From Eubacterium sp. CAG:180 (lineage in GTDB: Bacteria > Bacillota > Clostridia > Oscillospirales > Acutalibacteraceae): a stretch of 30,616 nt of DNA. The DNA is taken from NCBI GenBank assembly GCA_000432435.1, contig HF993136.1, forward strand, positions 1,860 to 32,475, read 5' to 3'. The translations under genes and the position numbers were made by a program. Below the pieces are notes generated by a model. That model searched no databases and had not been told where the DNA came from. It worked only from the letters and a program-made list of their open reading frames with translations. This document shows, in pieces, positions 13,316 to 21,677 of this stretch. Numbering within the stretch: position 1 is the first letter of the stretch; every line of letters starts with the position of its first letter.

Positions 13316-15388
13316 ATGGAATATAAGATGCTATTCACCCCTATGAATATCGGTACGGTTCAAATTAAAAACCGTGTTGTTATGCCCCCTATGATGCTTG
13401 GTTTCGGTCAGTTTAACGGTTGTCCGACAAAGGAAATGATGGATTATTATGAGGAACGTGCTATCGGAGGAGCCGGGCTTATTATTACCGAGATTACGAG
13501 AGTTGATGATTTCAGTGGAGCATCGGCTTTCGCCCAACTTGCAATAAGCCACGACTATCACATTAAACCTCTTGCGGAAATGATAAGCAGAGTTCACTCA
13601 CATGGTTGCAAAATGTTCATTCAGCTTCACCACCCCGGCAGACAAAATCTGGGCTTACTTATGGGTACCGTACCGGTATCGATAGGTGCCGAAAGAATAA
13701 TGGGTAAGCTCTATGATAAAATGTTTTATAAGGTTGCTCCTGCCGGCAAAATGCTCATGCAGAAAGACCTTGTGCTTCGTACATTTTCTCCGTCAAAATG
13801 TGACAGAGCATACTCTGCTGAGAGTTTAAACAGGGAAATGTCCGTTAAGGAAATCAAAAAGATAATTTCAGAGTTTATAAACGGTGCGGTTCGTGCGCAG
13901 AAGGCCGGTGCGGACGGTGTAGAATTACATGCGGCACACGGCTATTTGATTCAGCAGTTTTTGAGTCCTTACACGAATACGCGGAATGACGAGTACGGCG
14001 GAAGCTTTGAAAAAAGAATGAAATTCTTAATTGATATTATCAATGGAATTAAAGCTGCATGCGGCAATGATTTCCCGATTGTTGTTCGTTTATCTGTTGA
14101 TGAATGTTATTCTATGATCGGTAAACCCGAAATCGGCTATAAGCTTGAAGACGGAGTTAGGATGGCGAAAGTTCTTGAAAAAGAAGGGATTGATGCCATT
14201 GATGTCTCCTGTGCCGGTTATGATACATATAATTATTGGTTGGAGCCTACCTCTTTTGAGCCCGGCTGGAGAAAATATATGGCCGCAGCAGTAAAAAAGG
14301 AAGTAAAAATCCCGGTATTGGCTGCTAACCTAATTCGCTCTCCTAAGCAAGCGGAAGAACAGCTCGAGGAAGGTATTCAAGATTTTGTCAGCCTCGGCAG
14401 AACTCACATAGCCGATCCGCACTGGGTAAACAAGGTTAAGGCGGGCAAAGAGGATGAAATCAAAAGATGCATCTGTTGCCTGTATTGTATGGAAAGTATG
14501 CAGAAAAACGCATATAAAGGAACACATGCTCATTGTTCTGTGAATCCTAAATTGGGCAAAGAATCGGAGCATCCAATTGCCAACGGCAACGGCAGAACTG
14601 TTGTAATTGTCGGAGCCGGTCCTGCCGGTCTAATGAGCGCGGAAGTTTTAGCTAAGCGAGGATTTAAACCGATAGTTCTTGAAAAGAACGCTTTCCCCGG
14701 TGGGCAACTACAACTCGCTAATAAGCCGCCTCTTAAGGAAAAAATCAATTGGTGCATTGAGGACTTGGTTACAAACGCAACACATTACGGTGCCGAAATT
14801 AAATATAATGTAATTGCCGACGAAAGTATTATAAAGTCATACAATCCATATGCTGTTATAATAGCTACAGGCGGTAAAGCAATTAAGCCTAAATCAATTA
14901 AGGGCTCCGATAAAGATAACGTTTTCACGACAACCGATATTCTTGATGGTTCGGTAGTGCTAAAAAATAAGAAGGTTGCGGTCATAGGCTCCGGCATGAC
15001 AGGCCTTGAAACATCTGAAATGTTGGCTGAAAACGGCAATGATATTACCGTGGTTGAAATGGCTGATTCGATAGCTCCCGGCACTTGGATGCAGCACATT
15101 GATGATTGTATGCCGAGACTTAAAGCACACGGCGTTAAGTTTATTGTAGGTCATAAGCTTACGGAAATTACCGACAGAGGAATAGAGCTTAATAAGGTGG
15201 ATACGGAGAACATACTTTTGGTCGATGCGGACTATGTTGTTCTGTCTCTCGGCGTAAGACCTGAAAATAAGCTTTACGATGATATAAACGGCAAACTTAA
15301 AAATGTTTATCTCATTGGCGATGCGGAAAAAACAGGCCGAATTGCAGATGCAACCTCTCAGGCGTATGAGCTTTGCAAAAATATTTAA
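13316..15388 (+). CDS. FMN/FAD/[4Fe-4S] ene-reductase (FadH/enoate reductase family)
   Basis: A 690-aa, three-cofactor oxidoreductase of the 2,4-dienoyl-CoA reductase/NADH:flavin oxidoreductase family, acting in the cytoplasm. Residues 1-370 form the FMN-binding TIM barrel of the old yellow enzyme type, with His205 and His208 in ELHAAHGYLIQQF. Cys385, Cys388, Cys391 and Cys407 form the [4Fe-4S] cluster region. Residues 428-450 (VVIVGAGPAGLMSAEVLA) begin the FAD domain, and 553-575 (KKVAVIGSGMTGLETSEML) a second dinucleotide fold for NAD(P)H. Related enzymes reduce dienoyl-CoA, enoates, trimethylamine-type or steroid/bile-acid substrates, so the substrate cannot be fixed from sequence. Start: ATG with AGGAG 10 bases upstream. 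It is monocistronic, with a terminator at 15422. A paralogue lies at the right window edge. Confidence 0.9.
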   Translation: MEYKMLFTPMNIGTVQIKNRVVMPPMMLGFGQFNGCPTKEMMDYYEERAIGGAGLIITEITRVDDFSGASAFAQLAISHDYHIKPLAEMISRVHSHGCKMFIQLHHPGRQNLGLLMGTVPVSIGAERIMGKLYDKMFYKVAPAGKMLMQKDLVLRTFSPSKCDRAYSAESLNREMSVKEIKKIISEFINGAVRAQKAGADGVELHAAHGYLIQQFLSPYTNTRNDEYGGSFEKRMKFLIDIINGIKAACGNDFPIVVRLSVDECYSMIGKPEIGYKLEDGVRMAKVLEKEGIDAIDVSCAGYDTYNYWLEPTSFEPGWRKYMAAAVKKEVKIPVLAANLIRSPKQAEEQLEEGIQDFVSLGRTHIADPHWVNKVKAGKEDEIKRCICCLYCMESMQKNAYKGTHAHCSVNPKLGKESEHPIANGNGRTVVIVGAGPAGLMSAEVLAKRGFKPIVLEKNAFPGGQLQLANKPPLKEKINWCIEDLVTNATHYGAEIKYNVIADESIIKSYNPYAVIIATGGKAIKPKSIKGSDKDNVFTTTDILDGSVVLKNKKVAVIGSGMTGLETSEMLAENGNDITVVEMADSIAPGTWMQHIDDCMPRLKAHGVKFIVGHKLTEITDRGIELNKVDTENILLVDADYVVLSLGVRPENKLYDDINGKLKNVYLIGDAEKTGRIADATSQAYELCKNI

Positions 15389-15421
15389 CCAAAAACATAT
15401 CGTTATAAAATTAACAAAAAA

Positions 15422-15448
15422 GGGAGGCCGTAAAGTCTCTCTTTTTTT
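15422..15448 (+). terminator. Terminator after the FadH-like gene
   Basis: GGGAGGC (15422-15428) pairs with GTCTCTC (15435-15441) with two G-U pairs, followed by seven T residues. Confidence 0.7.
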
Positions 15449-15485
15449 CTTTTTGACCAAATTTATTTTTGATGTATTTTTTATG

Positions 15486-15514
15486 TTGATAAACAAAACT
15501 ATATATTGTATAAT
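15486..15514 (+). promoter_or_regulatory. Promoter of the oxaloacetate decarboxylase operon
   Basis: TTGATA (15486-15491), 17-base spacer, perfect TATAAT (15509-15514), with a leader of about 70 bases. Confidence 0.72.
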
Positions 15515-15589
15515 TAATATTAAATTGGAGCAATTTGGATTTTATATTGTGTTTGATATTATTTTGTTACTTTTTTGGAGGTAATATAT

Positions 15590-16969
15590 ATGAAAGTACA
15601 GTTTACTGAAACCGTTTTAAGAGACGCAAATCAGTCTCTTATTGCAACGAGATTGCCTTACTCCGAATTTGACGGCATTCTTGAAACAATGGACAAAGCG
15701 GGTTATTATTCACTTGAATGCTGGGGCGGTGCAACATTTGACTCCTGCCTTCGCTACCTCGACGAAGATCCGTGGGAAAGACTCCGTAAAATCAGAGCAA
15801 AATGCCCCAATACAAAACTTCAAATGCTTTTAAGAGGTCAAAATTTGCTCGGATACCATCATTACCCTGATGATGTAGTAAGAATGTTCGTCAAAAAATC
15901 AATTGAAAACGGCATTGATATCATAAGAATATTCGATGCTCTTAACGACGTTAGAAATATTGAAGTTGCAGTTGACGAGACTTTAAAGAATGGTGCCATT
16001 GCATCCGGCGCAATTTGCTATACTCAAAGCCCAATACACAATCTTGAATCATACATCAAGCTTGCCAAGCAGATGGAAGAGCTCGGTTGCCAGACTATAT
16101 GCATTAAGGATATGGCAGGCATTTTAGGTCCGAAAGAAGCTTATGATATGGTAAAGGCTCTTAAGGAAAATGTAAAAACTCCCATTATTCTTCATACACA
16201 CTGTACCACAGGACTCGGTATGCTTACTCTTCAGAAAGCCGTTGAAGCAGGATGTGATGTAATAGATACTGCTATATCCTCATTCTCCGGCGGCACTTCA
16301 CAGGCTCCTACGGAAACTATGGCTTATGCTTTAAAACAGGAAGGTTATGATATTGACCTTGACCTTTCTGTCCTTAAAGATATCAACGACTTCTTTAAGC
16401 CTATAAAAGATGAATACTTAAAAAAAGGCTCTTTAAATCCTCTTGTGCTTTCAACCGACACAAATGCACTCAATTATCAGATTCCCGGTGGAATGCTCTC
16501 TAACCTTGTTGCACAGCTTACCGCACAGAACAAAATGGATAAGTTTAATGATGTTCTCCTTGAAACCCCCAAGGTTAGAAAGGATCTCGGTTATCCCCCG
16601 CTTGTAACACCTATGAGTCAGATGGTCGGCGTTCAGGCAACTGTTAACGTTCTTGTCGGAGAGAGATATAAGAATATTTCCAAAGAAGTAAAAGCTTATA
16701 TTAAGGGTGAATACGGTCGCGCTCCCGGCGAAATCGATAAGGACCTTATGAAAAAGGTTCTCGGCGACGAAGAGCCTATTAAGGGCAGATTTGCCGACTC
16801 TCTCGAACCCGGTTTTGAAAAGGCTAAAAAAGAAATCGGAGAAAAGGCAAAGAGTGACGAAGATGTTCTTTCTTATATTGCATTCCCGACTCAAGCTGAA
16901 GCATTTTTTGATAAACGCGAAGAAAAAGAAAAAAATACTTTTAAATATTCAATAAAAAGAATTGACTAA
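15590..16969 (+). CDS. oadA: Oxaloacetate decarboxylase alpha subunit (carboxyltransferase)
   Basis: Moves the carboxyl group of oxaloacetate to biotin, yielding pyruvate; cytoplasmic face of the Na+-pumping decarboxylase. The 459-aa protein has the family opening TETVLRDANQSLIATR, ECWGGATFD, MLLRGQN, the metal-site HTHCTTGLG and CIKDMAG. It ends after the PYC_OADA-type region and lacks the fused biotin domain found in Klebsiella OadA; a separate carrier is encoded two genes on. Transcarboxylase 5S and pyruvate carboxylase share the fold, but the flanking oadG and oadB genes decide the call. Start: an in-frame ATG-like extension to 15575 is rejected because GGAGG at 15577-15581 precedes the ATG at 15590. 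Confidence 0.93.
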   Translation: MKVQFTETVLRDANQSLIATRLPYSEFDGILETMDKAGYYSLECWGGATFDSCLRYLDEDPWERLRKIRAKCPNTKLQMLLRGQNLLGYHHYPDDVVRMFVKKSIENGIDIIRIFDALNDVRNIEVAVDETLKNGAIASGAICYTQSPIHNLESYIKLAKQMEELGCQTICIKDMAGILGPKEAYDMVKALKENVKTPIILHTHCTTGLGMLTLQKAVEAGCDVIDTAISSFSGGTSQAPTETMAYALKQEGYDIDLDLSVLKDINDFFKPIKDEYLKKGSLNPLVLSTDTNALNYQIPGGMLSNLVAQLTAQNKMDKFNDVLLETPKVRKDLGYPPLVTPMSQMVGVQATVNVLVGERYKNISKEVKAYIKGEYGRAPGEIDKDLMKKVLGDEEPIKGRFADSLEPGFEKAKKEIGEKAKSDEDVLSYIAFPTQAEAFFDKREEKEKNTFKYSIKRID

Positions 16970-16980
16970 GGGGTGTTAAG

Positions 16981-17343
16981 ATGTATTTATTAGACAGTGT
17001 TATGTCCATAGGTGAAGCTCTTAATGTTTCAATAACCGGCATTGTAGTTGTGTTCATTGTCCTTGTTGTTTTGGCAGTTCTTGTTCAGCTTCTTTCTAAG
17101 CTCATCAGATTGTTTGTAAAGGAGCCGAATGCAAAGAACGCAAAAAAATCCGATGCCGTTAAAGAGGTTGTAAAACCCCAAGACGGTGTTGCTCTTCCGG
17201 AAAATCAAACATTGGGAACGTTGAATCTTTATAAAACCGATGAAAAGACTGCGGCTGTAATTATGGCAATAGTCAGCAAAGAAAGCGGAGTTCCTTTGAA
17301 CAGATTAAAATTCAATTCAATTAAGCTTATAGAAAACAAGTAA
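16981..17343 (+). CDS. oadG: Oxaloacetate decarboxylase gamma subunit
   Basis: Small assembly subunit that ties the alpha subunit to the membrane beta subunit. The 120-aa product has one membrane helix (about 17-42), a basic patch, a flexible charged linker and a short C-terminal domain (about 80-120: TDEKTAAVIMAIVSKESG). Length and layout fit OadG. Start: ATG with AAGGGGTG ribosome binding site, 11 bases after oadA. The linker lacks the His-rich zinc tail described for some OadG proteins. Confidence 0.85.
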   Translation: MYLLDSVMSIGEALNVSITGIVVVFIVLVVLAVLVQLLSKLIRLFVKEPNAKNAKKSDAVKEVVKPQDGVALPENQTLGTLNLYKTDEKTAAVIMAIVSKESGVPLNRLKFNSIKLIENK

Positions 17344-17355
17344 GGGGTTAACAAT

Positions 17356-17739
17356 ATGAAATATGTAGTTACTTTAAACGGAAAAGACTATGAAGTCGAA
17401 GTTGACGAGTTAAGTGAGGCAATAGTAACAAGCGTTGCGCCTACCGCAGCTTCTGCTCCGGCAGCACCTGTGGCTACACAGCCCTCGGCACCTGCTACTC
17501 CCGCACCTGCTCCTGTTTCAGGAAGCGGAACCGCTGTTAAAGCTCCCATGCCCGGAACAATACTTAAAGTAAATGTTACCGCAGGTCAGAGCGTTAAGGC
17601 CGGCGACATTATGTTTATTCTTGAAGCAATGAAGATGGAAAACGAAATTGTAGCTCCCTCGGATGGTACAGTTTCACAGGTTGTAGCCGCAAAAGGCAGC
17701 TCGGTTGCAACTGATGACGTCCTTGCTTATTTGAACTGA
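17356..17739 (+). CDS. Biotin carboxyl carrier protein of the decarboxylase
   Basis: Carries carboxybiotin from the alpha to the beta subunit. The 127-aa product has a short N-terminal segment (MKYVVTLNGKDYEVEV), a Pro/Ala-rich swinging linker (about 29-58) and a biotinyl domain (about 60-127) with the canonical biotinylation site EAMKMEN, Lys93. Start: ATG with AAGGGG upstream, 12 bases after oadG. A free-standing carrier in this place matches the methylmalonyl-CoA decarboxylase layout as well as some clostridial Oad operons. Confidence 0.93.
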   Translation: MKYVVTLNGKDYEVEVDELSEAIVTSVAPTAASAPAAPVATQPSAPATPAPAPVSGSGTAVKAPMPGTILKVNVTAGQSVKAGDIMFILEAMKMENEIVAPSDGTVSQVVAAKGSSVATDDVLAYLN

Positions 17740-17751
17740 GGAGGTCAATAA

Positions 17752-18948
17752 ATGTCTGTTGTAAATGCTTTGGTGGAGATATTTCAAAGCTCCGGTTTTG
17801 TATCGTTGTCATGGCAAAACTGGGTTATGATTTTAGTCTCCTTTGTTCTTTTATATTTGGCTATTGTCAAAAAATTTGAACCGCTTCTCTTAGTTCCGAT
17901 TGCTTTCGGTATGTTACTTGTTAACATATATCCTGATATTATGTATGATCCGCTTATGATGTCGTCATACAGCGGCCAAGTTGTTGAAGGTGCCCATTGG
18001 TATGATACTGGCGTTTTGCGACTGATTTACGCAGGTGTTAAATCGAGTATATTCCCCTGCCTTATCTTTATGGGTGTAGGCGCTATGACCGACTTCGGAC
18101 CGCTTCTTGCGAATCCTTCAAGTCTTCTTCTCGGCGCTGCTGCTCAGCTTGGTATTTATGTTGCTTTTCTTATTTCAATCGCAACCAACCTTATCCCCGG
18201 TTTTGAGGGCTTTACGCCTCAGGAGGCAGCTTCAATAGCTATCATCGGTGGTGCAGACGGACCGACAGCTATTTATTTAACGAGTAAGCTCGCTCCGCAG
18301 CTATTAGGACCCATTGCAGTAGCGGCATACTCTTATATGGCTCTTATACCGCTGATTCAGCCCCCGATTATGAAGCTTTTAACTACCAAAAAAGAGCGCG
18401 AAATCAAGATGGATCAGCTTAGAACCGTAAGCAAAACAGAAAAAATCATTTTCCCGATTGTTGTTACTGTTCTTTGTGTACTTGTTCTTCCGTCGGTCGC
18501 TCCGCTTATCGGTATGTTTATGCTCGGCAATCTTTTCAAAGAATGTGGCGTAACCGAACGCCTCAGTGATACTGCTCAGAATTCTCTTTGCAATATCGTA
18601 ACAATAATGCTCGGTACCACCGTAGGCGCCACAGCAGAAGGCAAAACATTCCTCGCTACCAAAACTATACTTGTAATAGTAATCGGTCTTGTCGCATTTG
18701 CTTTCTCAACCGCAGGCGGCGTATTGTTCGGCAAACTTATGAACCTCGTAACTCATGGTAAAGTTAATCCACTTATAGGTTCCGCAGGTGTTTCGGCTGT
18801 TCCTATGGCGGCTCGTGTATCTCAGGTTGAGGGAAGAAAATACAATCCCTCTAACTTCCTTTTAATGCACGCTATGGGTCCGAATATTGCAGGAGTTATC
18901 GGTTCTGCTGTTGCAGCCGGATATTTACTTCTTACTTTTGGTAAATAA
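17752..18948 (+). CDS. oadB: Na+-pumping decarboxylase beta subunit
   Basis: Membrane subunit that decarboxylates carboxybiotin and couples this to Na+ export. The 398-aa product has about nine to eleven hydrophobic helices; the conserved ion-site segment IIGGADGPTAIY (164-175) contains Asp169, equivalent to the essential Asp of Klebsiella OadB, and a second conserved region is seen near PLIGSAGVSAVPMAARV. Start: ATG with GAGGAGG upstream, 12 bases after the carrier gene. The four genes oadA-oadG-carrier-oadB close with a strong terminator. Glutaconyl-CoA or methylmalonyl-CoA decarboxylase beta subunits are close relatives; the OadA-type alpha subunit favours oxaloacetate. Confidence 0.92.
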   Translation: MSVVNALVEIFQSSGFVSLSWQNWVMILVSFVLLYLAIVKKFEPLLLVPIAFGMLLVNIYPDIMYDPLMMSSYSGQVVEGAHWYDTGVLRLIYAGVKSSIFPCLIFMGVGAMTDFGPLLANPSSLLLGAAAQLGIYVAFLISIATNLIPGFEGFTPQEAASIAIIGGADGPTAIYLTSKLAPQLLGPIAVAAYSYMALIPLIQPPIMKLLTTKKEREIKMDQLRTVSKTEKIIFPIVVTVLCVLVLPSVAPLIGMFMLGNLFKECGVTERLSDTAQNSLCNIVTIMLGTTVGATAEGKTFLATKTILVIVIGLVAFAFSTAGGVLFGKLMNLVTHGKVNPLIGSAGVSAVPMAARVSQVEGRKYNPSNFLLMHAMGPNIAGVIGSAVAAGYLLLTFGK

Positions 18949-18963
18949 TTATTAAGTTATAGA

Positions 18964-19002
18964 AAAGGTCACGGTAACAAATTTTGTTACCGTGACCTTT
19001 TT
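18964..19002. terminator. Bidirectional terminator between oadB and the ABC exporter
   Basis: A 17-bp perfect stem (18964-18980 with 18984-19000; core GGTCACGGTAACA) with a 3-base loop, flanked by A-run and T-run, placed between convergent genes. Confidence 0.88.
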
Positions 19003-19033
19003 ATATATTCTGATATAACAATTGAAAACTTAT

Positions 19034-19927
19034 TTATCTTTTCTTGACTGCAACATTTAATATAATATATGCTAACACCAGCACAACCACCGAACAACAC
19101 AGAACAGCATACATCGCTTCTATACTGACGCATTTATCGAAAAAGTACAAGTTACAGTCAATACTGTCTTTAAATACGGTGACAAATTCCTTCGGCATAC
19201 CCATTTCGGACAGTTCACTGAAAACACCGTTTAAAGCGTGATTGCGTAAAAGTCCCGTGCCGTATGTACCCGGCAAAAAAGAAATAACTTTTTGCAGTCC
19301 GGCAGAAAAGCTTGAGACGGGCATATATGCGCCACAGATAAATCCATATCCTGCGCTGACTATGGTCCCTACTGCGGAAATCTGACCTTGTGAGTTTAAA
19401 AAGAAGTTGATTATAGAGCTAAGCGCTGTTCCGAACATTACAAGTAATATCACATCGAGTAAGAATAAAACCGTCTCTTTAAATGAAAGATACCAGCCAA
19501 TATTTGACAAATAAATAAAACAAATAACTGAAGCCGCAATACATATTGTAAGTGTAGAAATAAGCGTCGAGATATAATAACTTACGGCAAGCGTTGATTT
19601 TTTTACAGGAGTTACGGTTAAATCTGCACGCGCACCGCTGACCTTATCCTGAACCATGAGCATATTTGAACAAAACGAAACAGTTACGCAGCATACGGCA
19701 AGAAGTGATGACACAAGCTGGCCTGCAACGACCGCATTTATGAGTTTTTCCGACAACTCAAAGCCTGTAGGTATTGCGGATAAAAAGCTTTGCTTGTAAA
19801 CATTTCCGAGAAAAGTTGTATATAAAATGAGCAATATAATCGGAGTTATAAGCGAAGTAAAAAACATTGCCTTATCTTTGAAAAACAGTTTGCTGTTTCT
19901 TCTGATAAGATTGCCGAGACCCATCAT
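19034..19927 (-). CDS. ABC-2 type exporter permease
   Basis: Membrane half of an ABC exporter, 297 aa, with about six helices: one at 22-45, then clusters at about 70-92, 115-140, 150-172, 180-205 and a last at 270-293. The order and the loop GYGFICGAYMPVSSF fit the ABC-2/DrrB family. Start: ATG 9 bases after GGAGG; the gene overlaps the ATPase gene upstream by 4 bases, so the two are coupled. A second ATG follows directly (Met2). Substrate unknown; relatives export drugs, antibiotics or lipid-linked molecules. Confidence 0.88.
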   Translation of the reverse strand: MMGLGNLIRRNSKLFFKDKAMFFTSLITPIILLILYTTFLGNVYKQSFLSAIPTGFELSEKLINAVVAGQLVSSLLAVCCVTVSFCSNMLMVQDKVSGARADLTVTPVKKSTLAVSYYISTLISTLTICIAASVICFIYLSNIGWYLSFKETVLFLLDVILLVMFGTALSSIINFFLNSQGQISAVGTIVSAGYGFICGAYMPVSSFSAGLQKVISFLPGTYGTGLLRNHALNGVFSELSEMGMPKEFVTVFKDSIDCNLYFFDKCVSIEAMYAVLCCSVVVLVLAYIILNVAVKKR

Positions 19928-20838
19928 TTTACGTCACCTCCGCTCAGTTTTTTACCTGTAACCGCCATAAAAACATCATCCATTTTTCCTTTAACTACCT
20001 CATAGTCTTTAAAGATATCAGGATTTTTAATTATCAGTTCGGTTGCTTTTTCGGAATTCGGAACAGCAATGCGAACGGCGCCGTTCAATTTTTCCGACGG
20101 CAGATTAAGACTCTCGGCAAGAGCGGCTGATTCCCCATACAGAGTAATAAAGTCACCTGTATATTTATTTTTCAGTTCTAACGGAGTCCCCTCTGCCGAA
20201 ATTTTCCCGGCATCAAGTATCACTACATAATCGGAGTCCGCCGACTCTTCCATGTAATGTGTTGTGAGAAAGACGGTAAGCCCATGAGTTTTGCGAAGCA
20301 TTGTTATAACCGACCATAAAAGCTGTCTTGTTTGAGGGTCAAGTCCTGTTGTCGGCTCATCAAGGATCAGTATTTTTGGATTGTGAAGCAAAGCTCTTGC
20401 TATATCAATACGTCGTCTTTGCCCTCCGGACAGTTTTCCGACAGTTCTGTTAAGAATATCTTCAAAACCGAGAAGTTCCGATAACTCATCAAGACGTTTA
20501 TTAAATTCTTTGCCCGTTATGCCATACAGAGCGGCACGACTGCGCAGATTATCTTTTACCGACAACGCTTTATCAAGTACGGAGTTTTGAAAAACTACAC
20601 CGATATCCGATGAAACACTGTTGAAATTTTTCTCAGTATCTTTGCCGCAGATTACTATTTTTCCGCTGTCCTTTTTTATCTGCCCACACATAATTGAAAT
20701 GGTTGTGGACTTTCCTGCGCCATTTACGCCGAGAAATGCAAACAATTCACCGTGATAAACACTAAAGGATAAATCATTAACAGCCTTTATGTCTCCATAC
20801 GACTTGCTCAAATGAGATATTTCAATGATTTTATCCAT
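19924..20838 (-). CDS. ABC exporter ATPase
   Basis: ATP-binding subunit of the exporter, 304 aa. Walker A GVNGAGKST (37-45), Q-loop VVFQNS, signature LSGGQRRR (136-143), Walker B ILILDEPTTGLD (156-167) and the switch His in LTTHYMEES are all present. A C-terminal part (about 225-304) of the DrrA type follows. Start: ATG with GGGGAG 7 bases upstream, and a consensus promoter at 20869-20897. Forms a two-gene operon with the permease. No regulator gene is adjacent. Confidence 0.93.
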   Translation of the reverse strand: MDKIIEISHLSKSYGDIKAVNDLSFSVYHGELFAFLGVNGAGKSTTISIMCGQIKKDSGKIVICGKDTEKNFNSVSSDIGVVFQNSVLDKALSVKDNLRSRAALYGITGKEFNKRLDELSELLGFEDILNRTVGKLSGGQRRRIDIARALLHNPKILILDEPTTGLDPQTRQLLWSVITMLRKTHGLTVFLTTHYMEESADSDYVVILDAGKISAEGTPLELKNKYTGDFITLYGESAALAESLNLPSEKLNGAVRIAVPNSEKATELIIKNPDIFKDYEVVKGKMDDVFMAVTGKKLSGGDVK

Positions 20839-20868
20839 ATAATTCTCCCCAATAAATTCTTTATAAAC

Positions 20869-20897
20869 ATATTAACAAAAGAGCAAATATTTGTCAA
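20869..20897 (-). promoter_or_regulatory. Promoter of the ABC exporter operon
   Basis: On the minus strand perfect TTGACA (20897-20892), 17-base spacer, TAATAT (20874-20869). Confidence 0.78.
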
Positions 20898-20905
20898 TAA
20901 AATAC

Positions 20906-20934
20906 AAAACCACTCGTCATAAACGAGTGGTTTT
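20906..20934 (-). terminator. Terminator of the ispD-ispF-small protein operon
   Basis: AAAACCACTCGT (20906-20917) and ACGAGTGGTTTT (20923-20934) form a perfect 12-bp stem with a 5-base loop; the stem begins in the stop codon of the small membrane protein gene. Confidence 0.75.
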
Positions 20935-21175
20935 AGCTATAAATGTGAATATTACTGAATATGCCTAACATCATTGCGATAACACTTAAAACAATCAGAA
21001 TTATCAAAATTACCATAAGAAAACGCAGATATTTTTTTACGTTTTTATCGTCCGGAGATGTTGCATTTTCTCTTTTGGTTTTTTTATAAAGAATTTTTAA
21101 TAAAACAGCGCTGAATAAAACACAACATATTATGGTAAAGTTCAATATCAACATCAATGTTTTTTGAGTTTGCAT
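20933..21175 (-). CDS. Small two-helix membrane protein
   Basis: An 80-aa protein with two membrane helices (about 7-29 and 50-73) separated by a charged loop (KKTKRENATSPDDKNVKK). It starts two bases after the ispF stop; the GGAG motif lies within the end of ispF, about 16 bases upstream, so translation probably depends on re-initiation. No family recognised. A terminator begins at its stop codon. Confidence 0.6.
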   Translation of the reverse strand: MQTQKTLMLILNFTIICCVLFSAVLLKILYKKTKRENATSPDDKNVKKYLRFLMVILIILIVLSVIAMMLGIFSNIHIYS

Positions 21176-21176
21176 A

Positions 21177-21677
21177 TTATATAAATTTTATCTCCTTCTC
21201 TTTTATTATAATACACACACTATGCGCCGCAATTCCTTCCTTTGCTCCTGTAAAGCCAAGCCCCTCTTCTGTTGTCGCTTTTACGCTGACATCAGACAAC
21301 GGTATTTTACATGCTTTTGCAATGTTTGTGCGCATCGCTGCAATATACGGCGCAAGCTTCGGGCTTTGAGCCAAAACCGTGGCATCTATATTTCCGACAG
21401 AATAACCGTTCTTCTTAAGCAAATCACACACTTTAGATAAAAGAACCATACTGTCGGCATTTTTATAGGCTTCATCTGTATCTGGAAAATGTTTTCCGAT
21501 ATCACCGAGCGCAGCTGCCCCGAGTAAAGCGTCACAGACAGCGTGGGCAAGTACATCTGCGTCTGAATGGCCTAAAAGACCAATCCCACCATTTTCAATA
21601 TGAACTCCGCCTAATATTAGTTCTCTACCCTTTTGAAGCTTATGAACATCATATCCATGCCCGATTCTATAATTCAT
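21177..21677 (-). CDS. ispF: 2-C-methyl-D-erythritol 2,4-cyclodiphosphate synthase
   Basis: Fifth step of the non-mevalonate isoprenoid pathway. The 166-aa product opens with MNYRIGHGYDVHKL, giving metal ligands Asp10 and His12, and has HSDADVLAHAVCDALLGA with His45; the C-terminal TTEEGLGFTGAKEGI is also typical. A longer frame runs back to 21710, but the conserved start and an AAAGGAG 7 bases upstream place the ATG at 21677, inside the last codons of ispD (11-base overlap). The order ispD-ispF is common and they are fused in some bacteria. Confidence 0.96.
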   Translation of the reverse strand: MNYRIGHGYDVHKLQKGRELILGGVHIENGGIGLLGHSDADVLAHAVCDALLGAAALGDIGKHFPDTDEAYKNADSMVLLSKVCDLLKKNGYSVGNIDATVLAQSPKLAPYIAAMRTNIAKACKIPLSDVSVKATTEEGLGFTGAKEGIAAHSVCIIIKEKEIKFI

